Shown here in pieces: positions 27,764 through 36,667 of a stretch of DNA of 64,000 bases. The notes beneath the pieces are model-generated. The model saw only the letters and a list, made by a program, of their open reading frames with translations, searched no databases and was not told the origin of the DNA. How positions within the stretch are numbered: position 1 is the first letter of the stretch; each line of letters begins with the position of its first letter. Source of the DNA: Sphingopyxis sp. 2PD (GTDB lineage Bacteria; Pseudomonadota; Alphaproteobacteria; Sphingomonadales; Sphingomonadaceae). The stretch spans positions 310,001-374,000 of the forward strand of contig NZ_SCMU01000001.1 of NCBI RefSeq assembly GCF_005503695.1, written 5' to 3'. The position numbers and the translations under genes were made by a program.

Positions 27764-28314
27764 TGGCTTTCCATTGGGTTCAATGTCAGCCCATGGGCAG
27801 GAAGCGGACATTTCGGTCCCCGGTTATCGTGGGCCGGGGCCGCGATCCGCGCGGCGCGTACCCCGCGCCATCATCCCAAAGTTCAGGAAAGTTCAGCCCA
27901 TTGCGGCGCCCGGATTGTCATGCTCGATGGACATAGGGCGGTCGGATCGGGGCCGCGTCAGGAATCCGGGCGGTGACCGCTTTTTTGCCGACATATGGAA
28001 AGAGCTGAGATGAAGGCTGGCACAGCCGAAGATTGTAGGAAAGCGTTTTTGGCGGCGGGTGGCGGCTTTGGGGTGGGAAGCGGGCGTAGCGATCCTCCCC
28101 GGAACGGGGAGGGGGACCAGCGAAGCTGGTGGAGGGGCACCATCGGTTTGCCTTGCCGCCGAAGTCGTGCTCCACTGGTACGGACCCGGAAAGCTTGGCT
28201 CTTCTCGCCCAGCGCCGCGTAAACCGCCTGTGCCCCTCCACCACCCTTCGGGTGGTCCCCCTCCCCCGGTGGGGGAGGATCGGCTATGTCAACTTCCGGT
28301 CGCAAACGCCCCCC
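27764..28314. other. Intergenic region without a supported gene
   Basis: Between the rplI terminator and the end of folE, about 550 bases hold no credible coding frame. Open frames present are short, overlap the palindromic repeat at 28092-28280 and lack ribosome sites. Confidence 0.6.
28092..28280. repeat. Inverted pair of a second palindromic repeat family
   Basis: The unit at 28092-28139 (ATCCTCCCC... GGTGGAGGGGCA) recurs inverted at 28231-28280 (TGCCCCTCCACC... GGGGAGGAT), about 48-50 bases each with roughly 85% identity and a 91-base spacer. Each unit contains its own small hairpins (ACCAGCGAAGCTGGT; ACCACCCTTCGGGTGGT). The family is different from the one at 3547. Confidence 0.85.
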
Positions 28315-28917
28315 TCAATACCCCATCAAACTCAGCACTTCCTTGCGGCTGCGCTGATCATCGAGGAAACAGCCTAGCAACCGGCTCGTCACCATCCCCA
28401 CCCCGGGGGTACGCACGCCACGCCCGGTCATGCAGCCATGCTGCGCATCGATCACCACCGCAACACCGTGCGGGTGCAGATTGTCCCAGATGCAGCGCGC
28501 GACCTCGGCGGTCAGCCGTTCCTGTACTTGCAACCGCCGGGCATAGCCGTTGAGCACGCGCGCCAGCTTGGAAATGCCGACGACGCGGTCGCGCGGCATA
28601 TAGGCGATCGACGCCTTGCCGGTGATCGGCGCCATATGATGTTCGCAATGCGACTGGAACGGAATATCCTTCAGCAGCACGAGCTCGTCATAGCCCCCCA
28701 CCTCTTCAAAGGTGCGCGCCAGGTGGATCGCCGGATCGTCGGCATAGCCGCTGCAATATTCCTTCCACGCGCGCGCCACGCGCTTGGGCGTATCGAGCAG
28801 GCCTTCGCGCGCCGGATCGTCACCGGCCCATTCGATCAGCGTCCGCACCGCGTCCGCGACATGGTCGGGAACGACCACCTTGCCGTCCGCTCCCACTTCA
28901 ACCTTGCTGTCGCTCAT
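28315..28917 (-). CDS. folE: GTP cyclohydrolase I (FolE)
   Basis: Zinc enzyme making dihydroneopterin triphosphate, first step of folate synthesis; 200 residues from the ATG at 28917. Zinc and catalytic motifs are FQSHCEHHMAPITGKASIAY (Cys/His) and the later DAQHGCMTGRGVR (His/Cys). LDTPKRVARAWKEY and RLTAEVARCIWDNL are also typical. A 42-residue extension to 29043 is open but lacks homologous character. Transcribed divergently from the TonB receptor at 29355. Confidence 0.96.
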   Translation of the reverse strand: MSDSKVEVGADGKVVVPDHVADAVRTLIEWAGDDPAREGLLDTPKRVARAWKEYCSGYADDPAIHLARTFEEVGGYDELVLLKDIPFQSHCEHHMAPITGKASIAYMPRDRVVGISKLARVLNGYARRLQVQERLTAEVARCIWDNLHPHGVAVVIDAQHGCMTGRGVRTPGVGMVTSRLLGCFLDDQRSRKEVLSLMGY

Positions 28918-28967
28918 CGCCCCACTTTCACTGTTGCATTCTTGCCGCACATTTCGGTGCCCACGCC

Positions 28968-28995
28968 TAGATAAACAAGGGTCGAACGACAACAA
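28968..28995 (-). promoter_or_regulatory. Putative folE promoter
   Basis: On the minus strand TTGTTG (28990-28995) and TATCTA (28968-28973) are spaced by 16 bases, about 50 bases before the folE start. Confidence 0.4.
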
Positions 28996-29091
28996 TATTG
29001 CGGCGTGCGCAAGTTTACGTTGCGGAAACTTGGGATTTTGCATCTTTGCAACTGCCCCATTTCATGTCGCTTTCCAGATCGAACAAGTGGC

Positions 29092-29107
29092 TTGACGCTC
29101 GCGTCAA
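29092..29107. promoter_or_regulatory. Palindromic operator-like site
   Basis: TTGACGC-TC-GCGTCAA is a perfect 7-base inverted repeat around two bases, lying 250 bases before the TonB receptor. Its left arm (CTTGAC) could also serve as a -35 element, so a dimeric regulator bound there would block initiation. Confidence 0.35.
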
Positions 29108-29354
29108 CTAAGCGCACCTTTGGGTTGCATTACAGAACCCGCTCAAGCGGGTCGTGATCCGGAGAGGCCGGCGTTTTTCCCCGACGCCGGTGGGAGAGGA
29201 CGATGACCAGCACAGCTGGCAAGTGGGACACACCCGGGCATCCGGCCGTTTCGGTCGGACACCCTTTGCCATGTCTGGTCTTATCCCCTCCCCTTACCAC
29301 AATTTGAATTTGGGCGGCCCCGCAGTGCGCGGGTTCGAAAAAGGGAGGCTGTAA

Positions 29355-32342
29355 ATGAAGTTCAAGGCACTGATCGGAACGTCGATTCTTGCGATGGCGG
29401 TGGCGACACCCGCGTGGGCGCAGGATCCGGCGGAAGAAGTCGAACGCGACGCGTTCGGCGGCGAAATTGTCGTCACGGCACAGCGTCAGTCCGAACGGCT
29501 CCAGGACGTGCCGATCGCGGTCAGCGCCTTTTCGTCCGAAGCCCTGGAAGCACAGCAGATCAAGACGCCGTCGGATTTGCAGCTGACCCTGCCCAATGTG
29601 ACCTTTACAAAAACCAACTTTACCGGCGCCAGCTTTACGATCCGCGGCATCGGTGACCTTTGCGTCGGCACCACCTGCGACAGCGCGACGGCGATCCATC
29701 TGAACGGCGACCCGCTGTTTTCGACCCGCCTGTTCGAAACCGAATTCTACGACCTGGAGCGCGTCGAAGTCCTGCGCGGGCCGCAGGGTACGCTGTTCGG
29801 CCGCAACGCAACGTCGGGCGTGGTTAACGTGATCACGGCCAAGCCCAAGCTCGGGACGTTCGAAGCCGCCGCCGAGGGCGAATATGGCAATTATAACTCG
29901 ATCAAGGGCAAGGGGATGGTCAACATCCCGCTCGGGGACAATATGGCTTTCCGCGTTGCGGGCATCTACCTGAACCGCGACGGCTATACCCGCAACGCCT
30001 TCCTCAACACCCGTATCGACGATCGCGATCTCTACTCGGTCCGCGGCTCGCTGCGCTGGGAACCGAGCGACGACACGACGATCGATATTCTGGCGTCCTA
30101 TTTCCACGAAAGGGACCAACGCACCCGTATCCAGAAACAGCTTTGCCAGCGCGATCCGACCGGCATTTTGGGCTGTCTCAACACCCGCCGCGACAACGCA
30201 CCGTTCAACGGCAACGCCACCTTCACTGCGGCGCTGACATCGCGTGAATTCCTCGCCATCCGGGGGATCCCCACTGCATTCGCGCTAGGCAGCCTTTATG
30301 GCCCCGATGTCTATGCCAACACCACGGTTCCCGCCGATCCGCGGGTGGTGAACACCGCTTACACCCCCAGCTATTTCACCAGCGAACTGACCGTTCAGGG
30401 CCAGATCGAACATAATTTCGGGCCGGTGTCGCTGCAGGTGTCGGGCCAGTATCAAAAGGTCAAACTGGACGCTTCGCAGGATTATAACAGCAATGTCGGC
30501 AACCGCGCGCTTTACGCGGGCGGCCTCGCGACCTTGCAGGCGGCGGCAGGCGGCGCGCTGGGTGCCGCGTTCACCCCCTATTTTGCGCCGGTCGCCGCGG
30601 CGATCATTCCCAACGGTCCCACCGGCCAGCTCTGCACCTCGCTCGCAGAGGAGACCGGATATGGCTCCTATGGCGGCAAAAAAATCTGTAGCGATCAGTC
30701 GCTGCAATTCGACCGGTCGAACCAGAATAACAGCAGCTGGTCGGTCGAAGGCATTTTGACCAGCGATTTCGACGGACCGTTCAACTTCCTGGTCGGCGGC
30801 ATCTATGCCGATTATCATCTGACCGAGAACAGCTATTATGTGAACGCCTTCCCCATCGATTATCTGACCGGGGTGTTGGGTGCATTCACCGCGGCGACCA
30901 ATCCGCCCGCTGCGGGCGGTCCGTTGCCGCCGTCGTTCCTGGCGACGCCCTTTTTCCGCAACAACACCGACGACCTCAAGATCACGTCCTACGGCCTGTT
31001 CGGTGAAGCCTATTTCGAGTTCAGCGACCGGCTGAAACTGACGGCAGGCCTGCGTTACAACAATGACAAAAAGGCGGTCACGGCGCGCTCGACGCTCGCC
31101 AGCTTCCTGGCCCCGCATGGCGGAACCAGCGACACCGTGTTCGGATCGCCGTTCGTCGGGTCGTTCGATGCCGATCCGGGCACGCCGGGCAATCAGATCA
31201 TCCAGTCACGCCAAGTCAAGTTCAACAAGCTGACCGGACGCGCCGTCCTCGACTTCAAGGTCACCGACGACAATCTGATCTATGCGTCCTATTCGCGCGG
31301 ATATAAATCGGGCGGGATCAACCCGCCGCTGCAGCCGATCTTTGCGGTTCCCGAAAGCTTCGCCCCCGAACAGGTCGACGCGTTCGAAATCGGGTCGAAG
31401 AACAGCTTCGGCAACGGCGCGCTCCAGCTGAACCTGACTGCCTTCTATTACAAATATAAGGATCTTCAGCTGAGCAAGATCGTCGCCCGCACCGCGGTCA
31501 ACGACAATGTCAGCGCCAACATTTACGGGTTCGAAGCCGAAGCGATCGTGCGGCCCGACCCGGACCTGGTGATCAACCTGGGCTTCAGCTACCTGCACAG
31601 CAAGGTCAGCGACGACAAGTTCACCAGCAATCCGCGCGACTTTGGCGGTGGCCGCTCTGACGCGGTGATCATCAAGGACATCACCAATGCCGCGAACTGC
31701 GCCGTGGCGTCGCGGTCGGGCAACGTCGCCGGGGTCAATGCCTTTGTGAACGGGGTGCAGCAGGTCATCAACGGCGGCTTCGTTCCCGGTGTCCAGGGCG
31801 GGGCCGGCCTGCAACCGACCACCGCCTTCCCTGCCGACGGCGGCATCGCGTCGACCGGCGCGTTCAGCATCTGCGGCGTCATGGAAGCAGCGGCCGCCGG
31901 CGCCTTTGCCGGAGCGGGGCTCAATCCGACCGCTTTCGGCGGGATCGAATATTTCTCCGCCGGGGTTCCCGTCAACATCAAGGGCAACCAGCTGCCGCAG
32001 GCACCGAACTACAAGTTCAGCGCCGGCGTGCAATATACCGCGCGGCTGGGCGGCGGCGACATGACGCTCGTTCCCCGCCTCGACCTCGCCTACACCGGCG
32101 AAAGCTACGGCAGCATCTTCAACGGCAATGTGAACCGGATCAAGGGCTATGCCCAGGTCAATGCCCAGCTGCAGCTCAACGGCCCCGACGAGAAATGGTA
32201 TGTCAAAGGCTTCATCCAGAACGTCTTCGACTCGGCCAGCGTCACCGGGCTGTACATCACCGACCAGTCGTCGGGTAACTACACCAACATCTTCACCCTC
32301 GAACCGCGCCGCTACGGCATCGCGGCGGGCGTGAAGTTCTAA
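29355..32342 (+). CDS. TonB-dependent outer-membrane receptor
   Basis: A 995-residue receptor with signal peptide MKFKALIGTSILAMAVATPAWAQ (given as residues 1-23). The plug begins EIVVTAQRQSERLQDVPIAV and contains FTIRGIGDLC and VEVLRGPQGTLFGRNATSGVVNV. The barrel follows, with IYASYSRGYKSGG near the last third and a terminal Phe. It is of the large sphingomonad type with long, cysteine-containing loops. The substrate cannot be told from sequence; carbohydrates, aromatics or siderophores are all known for the group. A GGGAGG ribosome site precedes the ATG. It ends at a terminator shared with a convergent receptor. Confidence 0.92.
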   Translation: MKFKALIGTSILAMAVATPAWAQDPAEEVERDAFGGEIVVTAQRQSERLQDVPIAVSAFSSEALEAQQIKTPSDLQLTLPNVTFTKTNFTGASFTIRGIGDLCVGTTCDSATAIHLNGDPLFSTRLFETEFYDLERVEVLRGPQGTLFGRNATSGVVNVITAKPKLGTFEAAAEGEYGNYNSIKGKGMVNIPLGDNMAFRVAGIYLNRDGYTRNAFLNTRIDDRDLYSVRGSLRWEPSDDTTIDILASYFHERDQRTRIQKQLCQRDPTGILGCLNTRRDNAPFNGNATFTAALTSREFLAIRGIPTAFALGSLYGPDVYANTTVPADPRVVNTAYTPSYFTSELTVQGQIEHNFGPVSLQVSGQYQKVKLDASQDYNSNVGNRALYAGGLATLQAAAGGALGAAFTPYFAPVAAAIIPNGPTGQLCTSLAEETGYGSYGGKKICSDQSLQFDRSNQNNSSWSVEGILTSDFDGPFNFLVGGIYADYHLTENSYYVNAFPIDYLTGVLGAFTAATNPPAAGGPLPPSFLATPFFRNNTDDLKITSYGLFGEAYFEFSDRLKLTAGLRYNNDKKAVTARSTLASFLAPHGGTSDTVFGSPFVGSFDADPGTPGNQIIQSRQVKFNKLTGRAVLDFKVTDDNLIYASYSRGYKSGGINPPLQPIFAVPESFAPEQVDAFEIGSKNSFGNGALQLNLTAFYYKYKDLQLSKIVARTAVNDNVSANIYGFEAEAIVRPDPDLVINLGFSYLHSKVSDDKFTSNPRDFGGGRSDAVIIKDITNAANCAVASRSGNVAGVNAFVNGVQQVINGGFVPGVQGGAGLQPTTAFPADGGIASTGAFSICGVMEAAAAGAFAGAGLNPTAFGGIEYFSAGVPVNIKGNQLPQAPNYKFSAGVQYTARLGGGDMTLVPRLDLAYTGESYGSIFNGNVNRIKGYAQVNAQLQLNGPDEKWYVKGFIQNVFDSASVTGLYITDQSSGNYTNIFTLEPRRYGIAAGVKF

Positions 32343-32366
32343 GCGACCGGCGGCAACGCCGACAAA

Positions 32367-32406
32367 AAACCCCGGCCTCTCCATCGAGAGGTCGGGGTTT
32401 CTTTTA
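32367..32406 (+). terminator. Rho-independent terminator between two TonB receptors
   Basis: AAACCCCGGCCTCTC pairs with GAGAGGTCGGGGTTT (one G-T mismatch) around CATC, followed by CTTTT. The A run on the other side makes it usable from the minus strand as well. Confidence 0.9.
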
Positions 32407-32453
32407 TCCGCGACCGGAGGGCCGAAGCGTTCGAGCGCTCCAGCCCGCCGCGA

Positions 32454-35102
32454 TCAGAATTTGAAGCGAACGGTGCCGCCATAGGTGCGCGGCTGGCTGG
32501 GATAGCCCGACACGCTGCCCGCCTGCGCCACGGCCGGGAAGATGGTCGTGAGGTACTGCGCGTTGGTCAGGTTGCGACCCCACACGCCAACGTCCAGGCC
32601 ATTGGTCAGGCGAACCGTGAACGACGCGTTGAGCGAGTTCACCTCGCGCTGCAGGCTTTCGACCACGCCTGCCGGGAAACCGCTCAGGCCTTCGACGATC
32701 TGGACCGGGCTTTCATAGCTGTAGTCGACGTGCGCGATCGCCTTCGTCCCGCCCGCAAATTCATGCGTATAGGTGGCGCCCATCGACATCGACAGCGCCG
32801 GGATGCCCGCGGGGGTCGTGCCCGAGATGTCGCCGAACGCCGAATTGACGAAGCTGTCGTACTTGGCGTCGAGATAGGTCGCCGCCAGCGTCAGGTTCAG
32901 CCCCTCGACCGGCCGCACCGACCCGTCGAACTCGATGCCAAAAGTCGACTGCTTGCCGGCGTTGGCCAGCGCGAAGCCGGTGCCGGTGAACACGTTCGAC
33001 TGGAAGCCCTTGATCGACTGCTTGAACACCGCGACGTTGACCGCCGCGACGTCCCACTGGCCCTTGATCCCGAATTCATAGACCGTCGATTCTTCGGGCG
33101 CCGCAAAGCGCGAGCCCGTCGCCAGGTTCGGGGTGCGCAGGCCCGCAGCGGTGATCGCCGCCAGGTCCGACGCGAGCGGACGGCTGTCGCGCGACAGGTT
33201 GACCGAGCTCGCCTTGAAGCCGGTCGCATAGGTCGCATAGACGTTGACGGTGTCGGTCACCTCATAGGCGGCGCGAACGCTGTATGAAAAATCGCCGTCG
33301 CTGGTCTTCCCATCCTCGACCGAATTGGGGACGTTCAGGAACGGCGGCAGGAACTGGAATGCCTTCAGCCCATTAAGCGGGTTCGCCGCCGGGTTGTTCT
33401 GATTGGCGTTGGCAAAAGCCTGTACCTGTCCCGAAATCCCCGCGAAAGCCGCCGGGTTCGCCGCTGCAAACGCGCCGATTTCAGCCGCGGTTGCCGAACG
33501 ACCGAGGTTGAGCACGCTCGGGCCGCCGATCGTCTGCGCCAGGCCGCCCTGGAACAGCAGCTGGTTGCGGAACGGCGCATATTGCGGCGCGTCTAGATTG
33601 AGCCCCGAGAAGGTGTCGGTGCTGATCACATTGGTCGAGAAATTCTTGCGGTCCTTGGTGTAGTTGCCGCCGAACGACAGCGTCAGCCGGTCGGTCACTT
33701 CAAAATCGAGCGTGCCAAAGATCGAGAACGCTTCGTCCTTCATCCGATAGGCTTCGTCGAGCCCGTCGCCGGCGCGGAAGAAGGTGCCGAGATAGCGGGT
33801 CGGGGCGCCCTCGAGCGCGCCGAACGTGCCTTCGAGCAGCGCGACGTTGAGCGCATTGCCGCTCGCGGCGCGGATCAGCTGGTCGCCATAGGGGCGGAAC
33901 TGGGTGCCGAAGCGGATGTCGTTCTTCTGCCGGATCTTCTCGTTGAAATAATAGCCGCCGAGCAGGAAGTTGATCGGGCCGTCAAAATCCGACGTGACGC
34001 GCAGTTCCTGGGTGAAGGTGTTGATCCCCAGGTCCTGGCTGTTTTCACCGATCAGGTCGGCGCCGGTGAAATCCGAATCCTGGTTGGTCAGCGCCTTGAC
34101 CTTGCGGTACGCGGTGATCGAGGTCAGCGCGAGGTTGCCGAGGTCATAGTCGATCTGACCCGAACCGCCGTAGTTTTCGATCTCGTTCGACGACAGGAAG
34201 TTGTTGTACACATTATACGAGAAGGGGTTGTTCGCATCGACGCTGGGGCCGCCCGCCAGGGCGTTGGTGATGGCAACGGTCGGACCAGCGATGACGTTGC
34301 CGGCGATGCAGCAATTTTCGTCGATCTTGTCATAATCGCCGATCAGGCGGATCGACAGCGCGTCGGTCGGTTCGAACAGGAGCTGGCCGCGCACGCCCCA
34401 ACGGTTGCGGTCGTTGACGTCGGTGCCAAGCTTCAGATCCTGCGCATAGCCGTCGCGGCGATTGTAGCTGCCGCCGATCGAGAAGGCGACCGTCTCGCTG
34501 ATCGGCCCGGTCACGTCGCCCTTGACGGTGATCGCGTCGAAATTGCCATAGGTCACTTCGGCCGAACCGCCGAATTCATACTGCGGCTTTTGCGTGACGA
34601 TGCTGATGACGCCCGCCGATGCGTTTTTACCGAACAGGGTCGACTGCGGCCCGCGCAGCACTTCGATGCGTTCGACGTTCGGAAGGTCGCCGATCTGGGC
34701 GGCCGAGCGCGACCGATACACGCCGTCGATGAACACGCCGACCGACGGTTCGATACCGGCATTGTTGGCACCGTTGCCGAAACCGCGAATGATGAAGTTG
34801 GTATTGGCGCTCGACTGGAGCTGCGACACGCGGAGGCTGGGGACCGCGGTCTGCAGGTCGATGAGGTCGCGGATCTGCGATTCCTCCAGCTGCGCCGCCG
34901 ACGTCACCGAAACGGCGACCGGCGTGTCCTGCAGGGTCTGCGACCGCTTCGACGCGGTCACGATGATATCATTGCCATAATCGGTATCGTCGACCGCGAC
35001 CGCGCTGTCGTCGGCGGGGGCGGCGTCTTGGGCAAAAGCGATGGCGGGGGTGGCGCTGGCGCACAGCATCGTGGCGCCCAGCAAAATGTTGCGCAAAGTC
35101 AT
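32454..35102 (-). CDS. TonB-dependent outer-membrane receptor
   Basis: An 882-residue receptor from the ATG at 35102, preceded by GGAGAGAGAG. The signal peptide ends near AFAQDA (residue 25). The plug contains IIVTASKRSQTLQDTPVAV, NFIIRGFGNGANNAGIEPSV and VERIEVLRGPQSTLFGKNASAGV. The barrel shows YATYATGFKASSVNL and ends GGTVRFKF. It is similar in type to the receptor it converges with, but the two are not close copies. The frame runs upstream to 35147 with no better start. Substrate unknown. Confidence 0.92.
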   Translation of the reverse strand: MTLRNILLGATMLCASATPAIAFAQDAAPADDSAVAVDDTDYGNDIIVTASKRSQTLQDTPVAVSVTSAAQLEESQIRDLIDLQTAVPSLRVSQLQSSANTNFIIRGFGNGANNAGIEPSVGVFIDGVYRSRSAAQIGDLPNVERIEVLRGPQSTLFGKNASAGVISIVTQKPQYEFGGSAEVTYGNFDAITVKGDVTGPISETVAFSIGGSYNRRDGYAQDLKLGTDVNDRNRWGVRGQLLFEPTDALSIRLIGDYDKIDENCCIAGNVIAGPTVAITNALAGGPSVDANNPFSYNVYNNFLSSNEIENYGGSGQIDYDLGNLALTSITAYRKVKALTNQDSDFTGADLIGENSQDLGINTFTQELRVTSDFDGPINFLLGGYYFNEKIRQKNDIRFGTQFRPYGDQLIRAASGNALNVALLEGTFGALEGAPTRYLGTFFRAGDGLDEAYRMKDEAFSIFGTLDFEVTDRLTLSFGGNYTKDRKNFSTNVISTDTFSGLNLDAPQYAPFRNQLLFQGGLAQTIGGPSVLNLGRSATAAEIGAFAAANPAAFAGISGQVQAFANANQNNPAANPLNGLKAFQFLPPFLNVPNSVEDGKTSDGDFSYSVRAAYEVTDTVNVYATYATGFKASSVNLSRDSRPLASDLAAITAAGLRTPNLATGSRFAAPEESTVYEFGIKGQWDVAAVNVAVFKQSIKGFQSNVFTGTGFALANAGKQSTFGIEFDGSVRPVEGLNLTLAATYLDAKYDSFVNSAFGDISGTTPAGIPALSMSMGATYTHEFAGGTKAIAHVDYSYESPVQIVEGLSGFPAGVVESLQREVNSLNASFTVRLTNGLDVGVWGRNLTNAQYLTTIFPAVAQAGSVSGYPSQPRTYGGTVRFKF

Positions 35103-35312
35103 GATGTCTCTCTCTCCAAACCGGTGCAAGCGCGGCCCTGCGGCCAAAGAGGGAGATGCCCCACCGGAACAGGCCGCTGTAGTTGCCGCGCGCGCCGCGT
35201 CAACGCGGCGGCATCAGGTAATTCCGTTTTTCTTCGCATTTGTGTCCGAAAAGCAACAGTTTGCACTGCAACATAAGCGTCGCGCGCGAGCCCCGAAAGC
35301 CCTGCAAATGCG

Positions 35313-35512
35313 CTAGCCCACCGCGCGCCATGCGCCGGGCACCCGATCGCCCAGCATCCATCCGCCGATGCGCAACCGCACAAGCCGTAGCGTCGGGTAA
35401 CCCACCGCCGCGGTCATCCGCCGCACCTGACGATTGCGTCCCTCGGTGATGACGATCTCCAGCCAGCTGTCGGCGACGCTCTTGCGAAAACGCACCGGCG
35501 GATCGCCCGGTC
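35313..35512 (-). pseudogene. 3' remnant of a 23S rRNA pseudouridine synthase (RluE-type)
   Basis: About 66 residues of the C-terminal end of an RsuA/RluE-family pseudouridine synthase remain: [18 protein letters not shown], then [20 protein letters not shown] and a normal TAG stop. The frame is closed by TGA immediately upstream (around 35513), and the catalytic domain with the active-site Asp is absent. The break coincides with the change to island sequence, so the 5' two thirds were lost or displaced when the island formed. No 5' half is visible at the other island edge. Confidence 0.82.
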
Positions 35513-35711
35513 AAAGTTCGGGCGGCTTGATTCCAGTGTCGCGTTCCGCGGAAGCTGACTCAAATTCCGACGAGATGACTCATTCCTGCATTGCCTGTGC
35601 CGCTGCGAATGGCCCGCGACTGACTGTCCGCTTCGCGACCACAATGGAGGAACGCGAGCATTTTTCCGCTCGCAACGCCAACAAACCCAGTCTGACGACG
35701 CGTTCCGCTGT

Positions 35712-36350
35712 TCACTTATCCAGAATATCGCTGCGCAACTGATGTCGCGCGACTGACCTTGCCCCGCCAGGAAGCTTCTTCAGCAATAGATAGGCCGGCC
35801 CCATAATGCCATCGAGGCAGAACGCCAGATCGACATGAGCGGCGAGATCCTCAAGGGCTTTGGCCGACGTCCATCCGCCTCGCTCGTTCTCGCTCTGCTC
35901 GTACCATTTATCCACGGGACAATAGACGGTGACGGCCCAGCGTACGTTCGCCTCACGCTTGTCTCGGTCAACGGCGCATTTGATCGCGTCGTTGAGCGAG
36001 GTCACTAAGCCGCGACGCGAGCCGGGCCCATACCAGCGTTGCTTGAACTCCAGCAACCAGTTGATCTTCCAGTCCTCGCTCGCCAGCCAGAGGTCGCAGC
36101 GCCCCGCGCGTACTCGGCCTTCCGGCAGATTTTTACAGTCCTCGGTAAATTCTGGAAGCGCCAGCATCCGAGCGCGGCCAGCTGCCGCGACGAGAAAGCC
36201 GACCGTGGCCGTCTCGTTGTAGCGGAACGGATCAAACCCTTCACCTTCGTCGTGGAGATGCGCGCGAAGACTGTCGGCCGCGGTCAGCCAACGTTTGCAG
36301 AATGCGAACGTCTGCTCGTCCGAGCCGCGCTTGATGACATGAACGCCCAT
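35712..36350 (-). CDS. Unknown protein with PD-(D/E)XK nuclease-like motif
   Basis: The 212-residue product starts at the ATG at 36350, six bases or so from a GGGGAG ribosome site. The open frame to 36548 adds implausible Arg-rich sequence. An order of Glu46 (YNETATVGFL), Asp86 (GRCDLWLA) and Glu101-Phe-Lys103 (WLLEFKQRWYG) fits the E...D...ExK core of restriction-endonuclease-like folds. No family is recognised beyond that. Being the outermost island gene and divergent from the nucleotidyltransferase, it may be a defence nuclease or an unrelated passenger. Confidence 0.65.
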   Translation of the reverse strand: MGVHVIKRGSDEQTFAFCKRWLTAADSLRAHLHDEGEGFDPFRYNETATVGFLVAAAGRARMLALPEFTEDCKNLPEGRVRAGRCDLWLASEDWKINWLLEFKQRWYGPGSRRGLVTSLNDAIKCAVDRDKREANVRWAVTVYCPVDKWYEQSENERGGWTSAKALEDLAAHVDLAFCLDGIMGPAYLLLKKLPGGARSVARHQLRSDILDK

Positions 36351-36667
36351 TGATCTCCCCTTTACTCCTAGACCGATACCGCGCCAAAAAGCCAACAATC
36401 TGGGGTTTCCAACGCTCTGGGAACGATCGAACGCTCTCCGCACGACTGGCCGGTAGTCGACCGTCCGGTTTGGAGCCGGGTTTCGAGGATAGCTGCCGCT
36501 CAAGCGGCGTCGGCAGCCGACCCAACGCCGGTCGTTCAGATCGGCCACCTCGAACGTCTCCTTCTAACATGAGCCACCGCTAGGACGCTCTCCACTAGGC
36601 GATGTCACTCGTCGCGTCGGATGGTAATCGACGCGACAAGCGAGTTTCAGTCTTATACTCTGTGGCG
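36351..36667. other. Divergent intergenic region in the island
   Basis: About 317 bases between the nuclease-like gene and the nucleotidyltransferase with no supported gene. TATACT at 36654-36659 is a good -10 candidate, but no matching -35 is evident; it would start transcription about 36665. Confidence 0.5.

Larger units (their letters stand above)
28918..29354. other. Divergent folE/TonB-receptor intergenic region
   Basis: About 440 bases without a gene. It holds a plausible folE promoter (28968-28995), a 16-base palindrome (29092-29107), a 7-base-pair hairpin (CCGGCGT 29168-29174 with ACGCCGG 29184-29190) and a GGGAGG ribosome site just before 29355. AT content is higher than in the genes, as in a regulatory region. 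Confidence 0.6.

Noticed and set aside
27774..28013. A 79-codon plus-strand frame after rplI
   Set aside because: Lies beyond the terminator, no ribosome site, composition like translated intergenic repeat.
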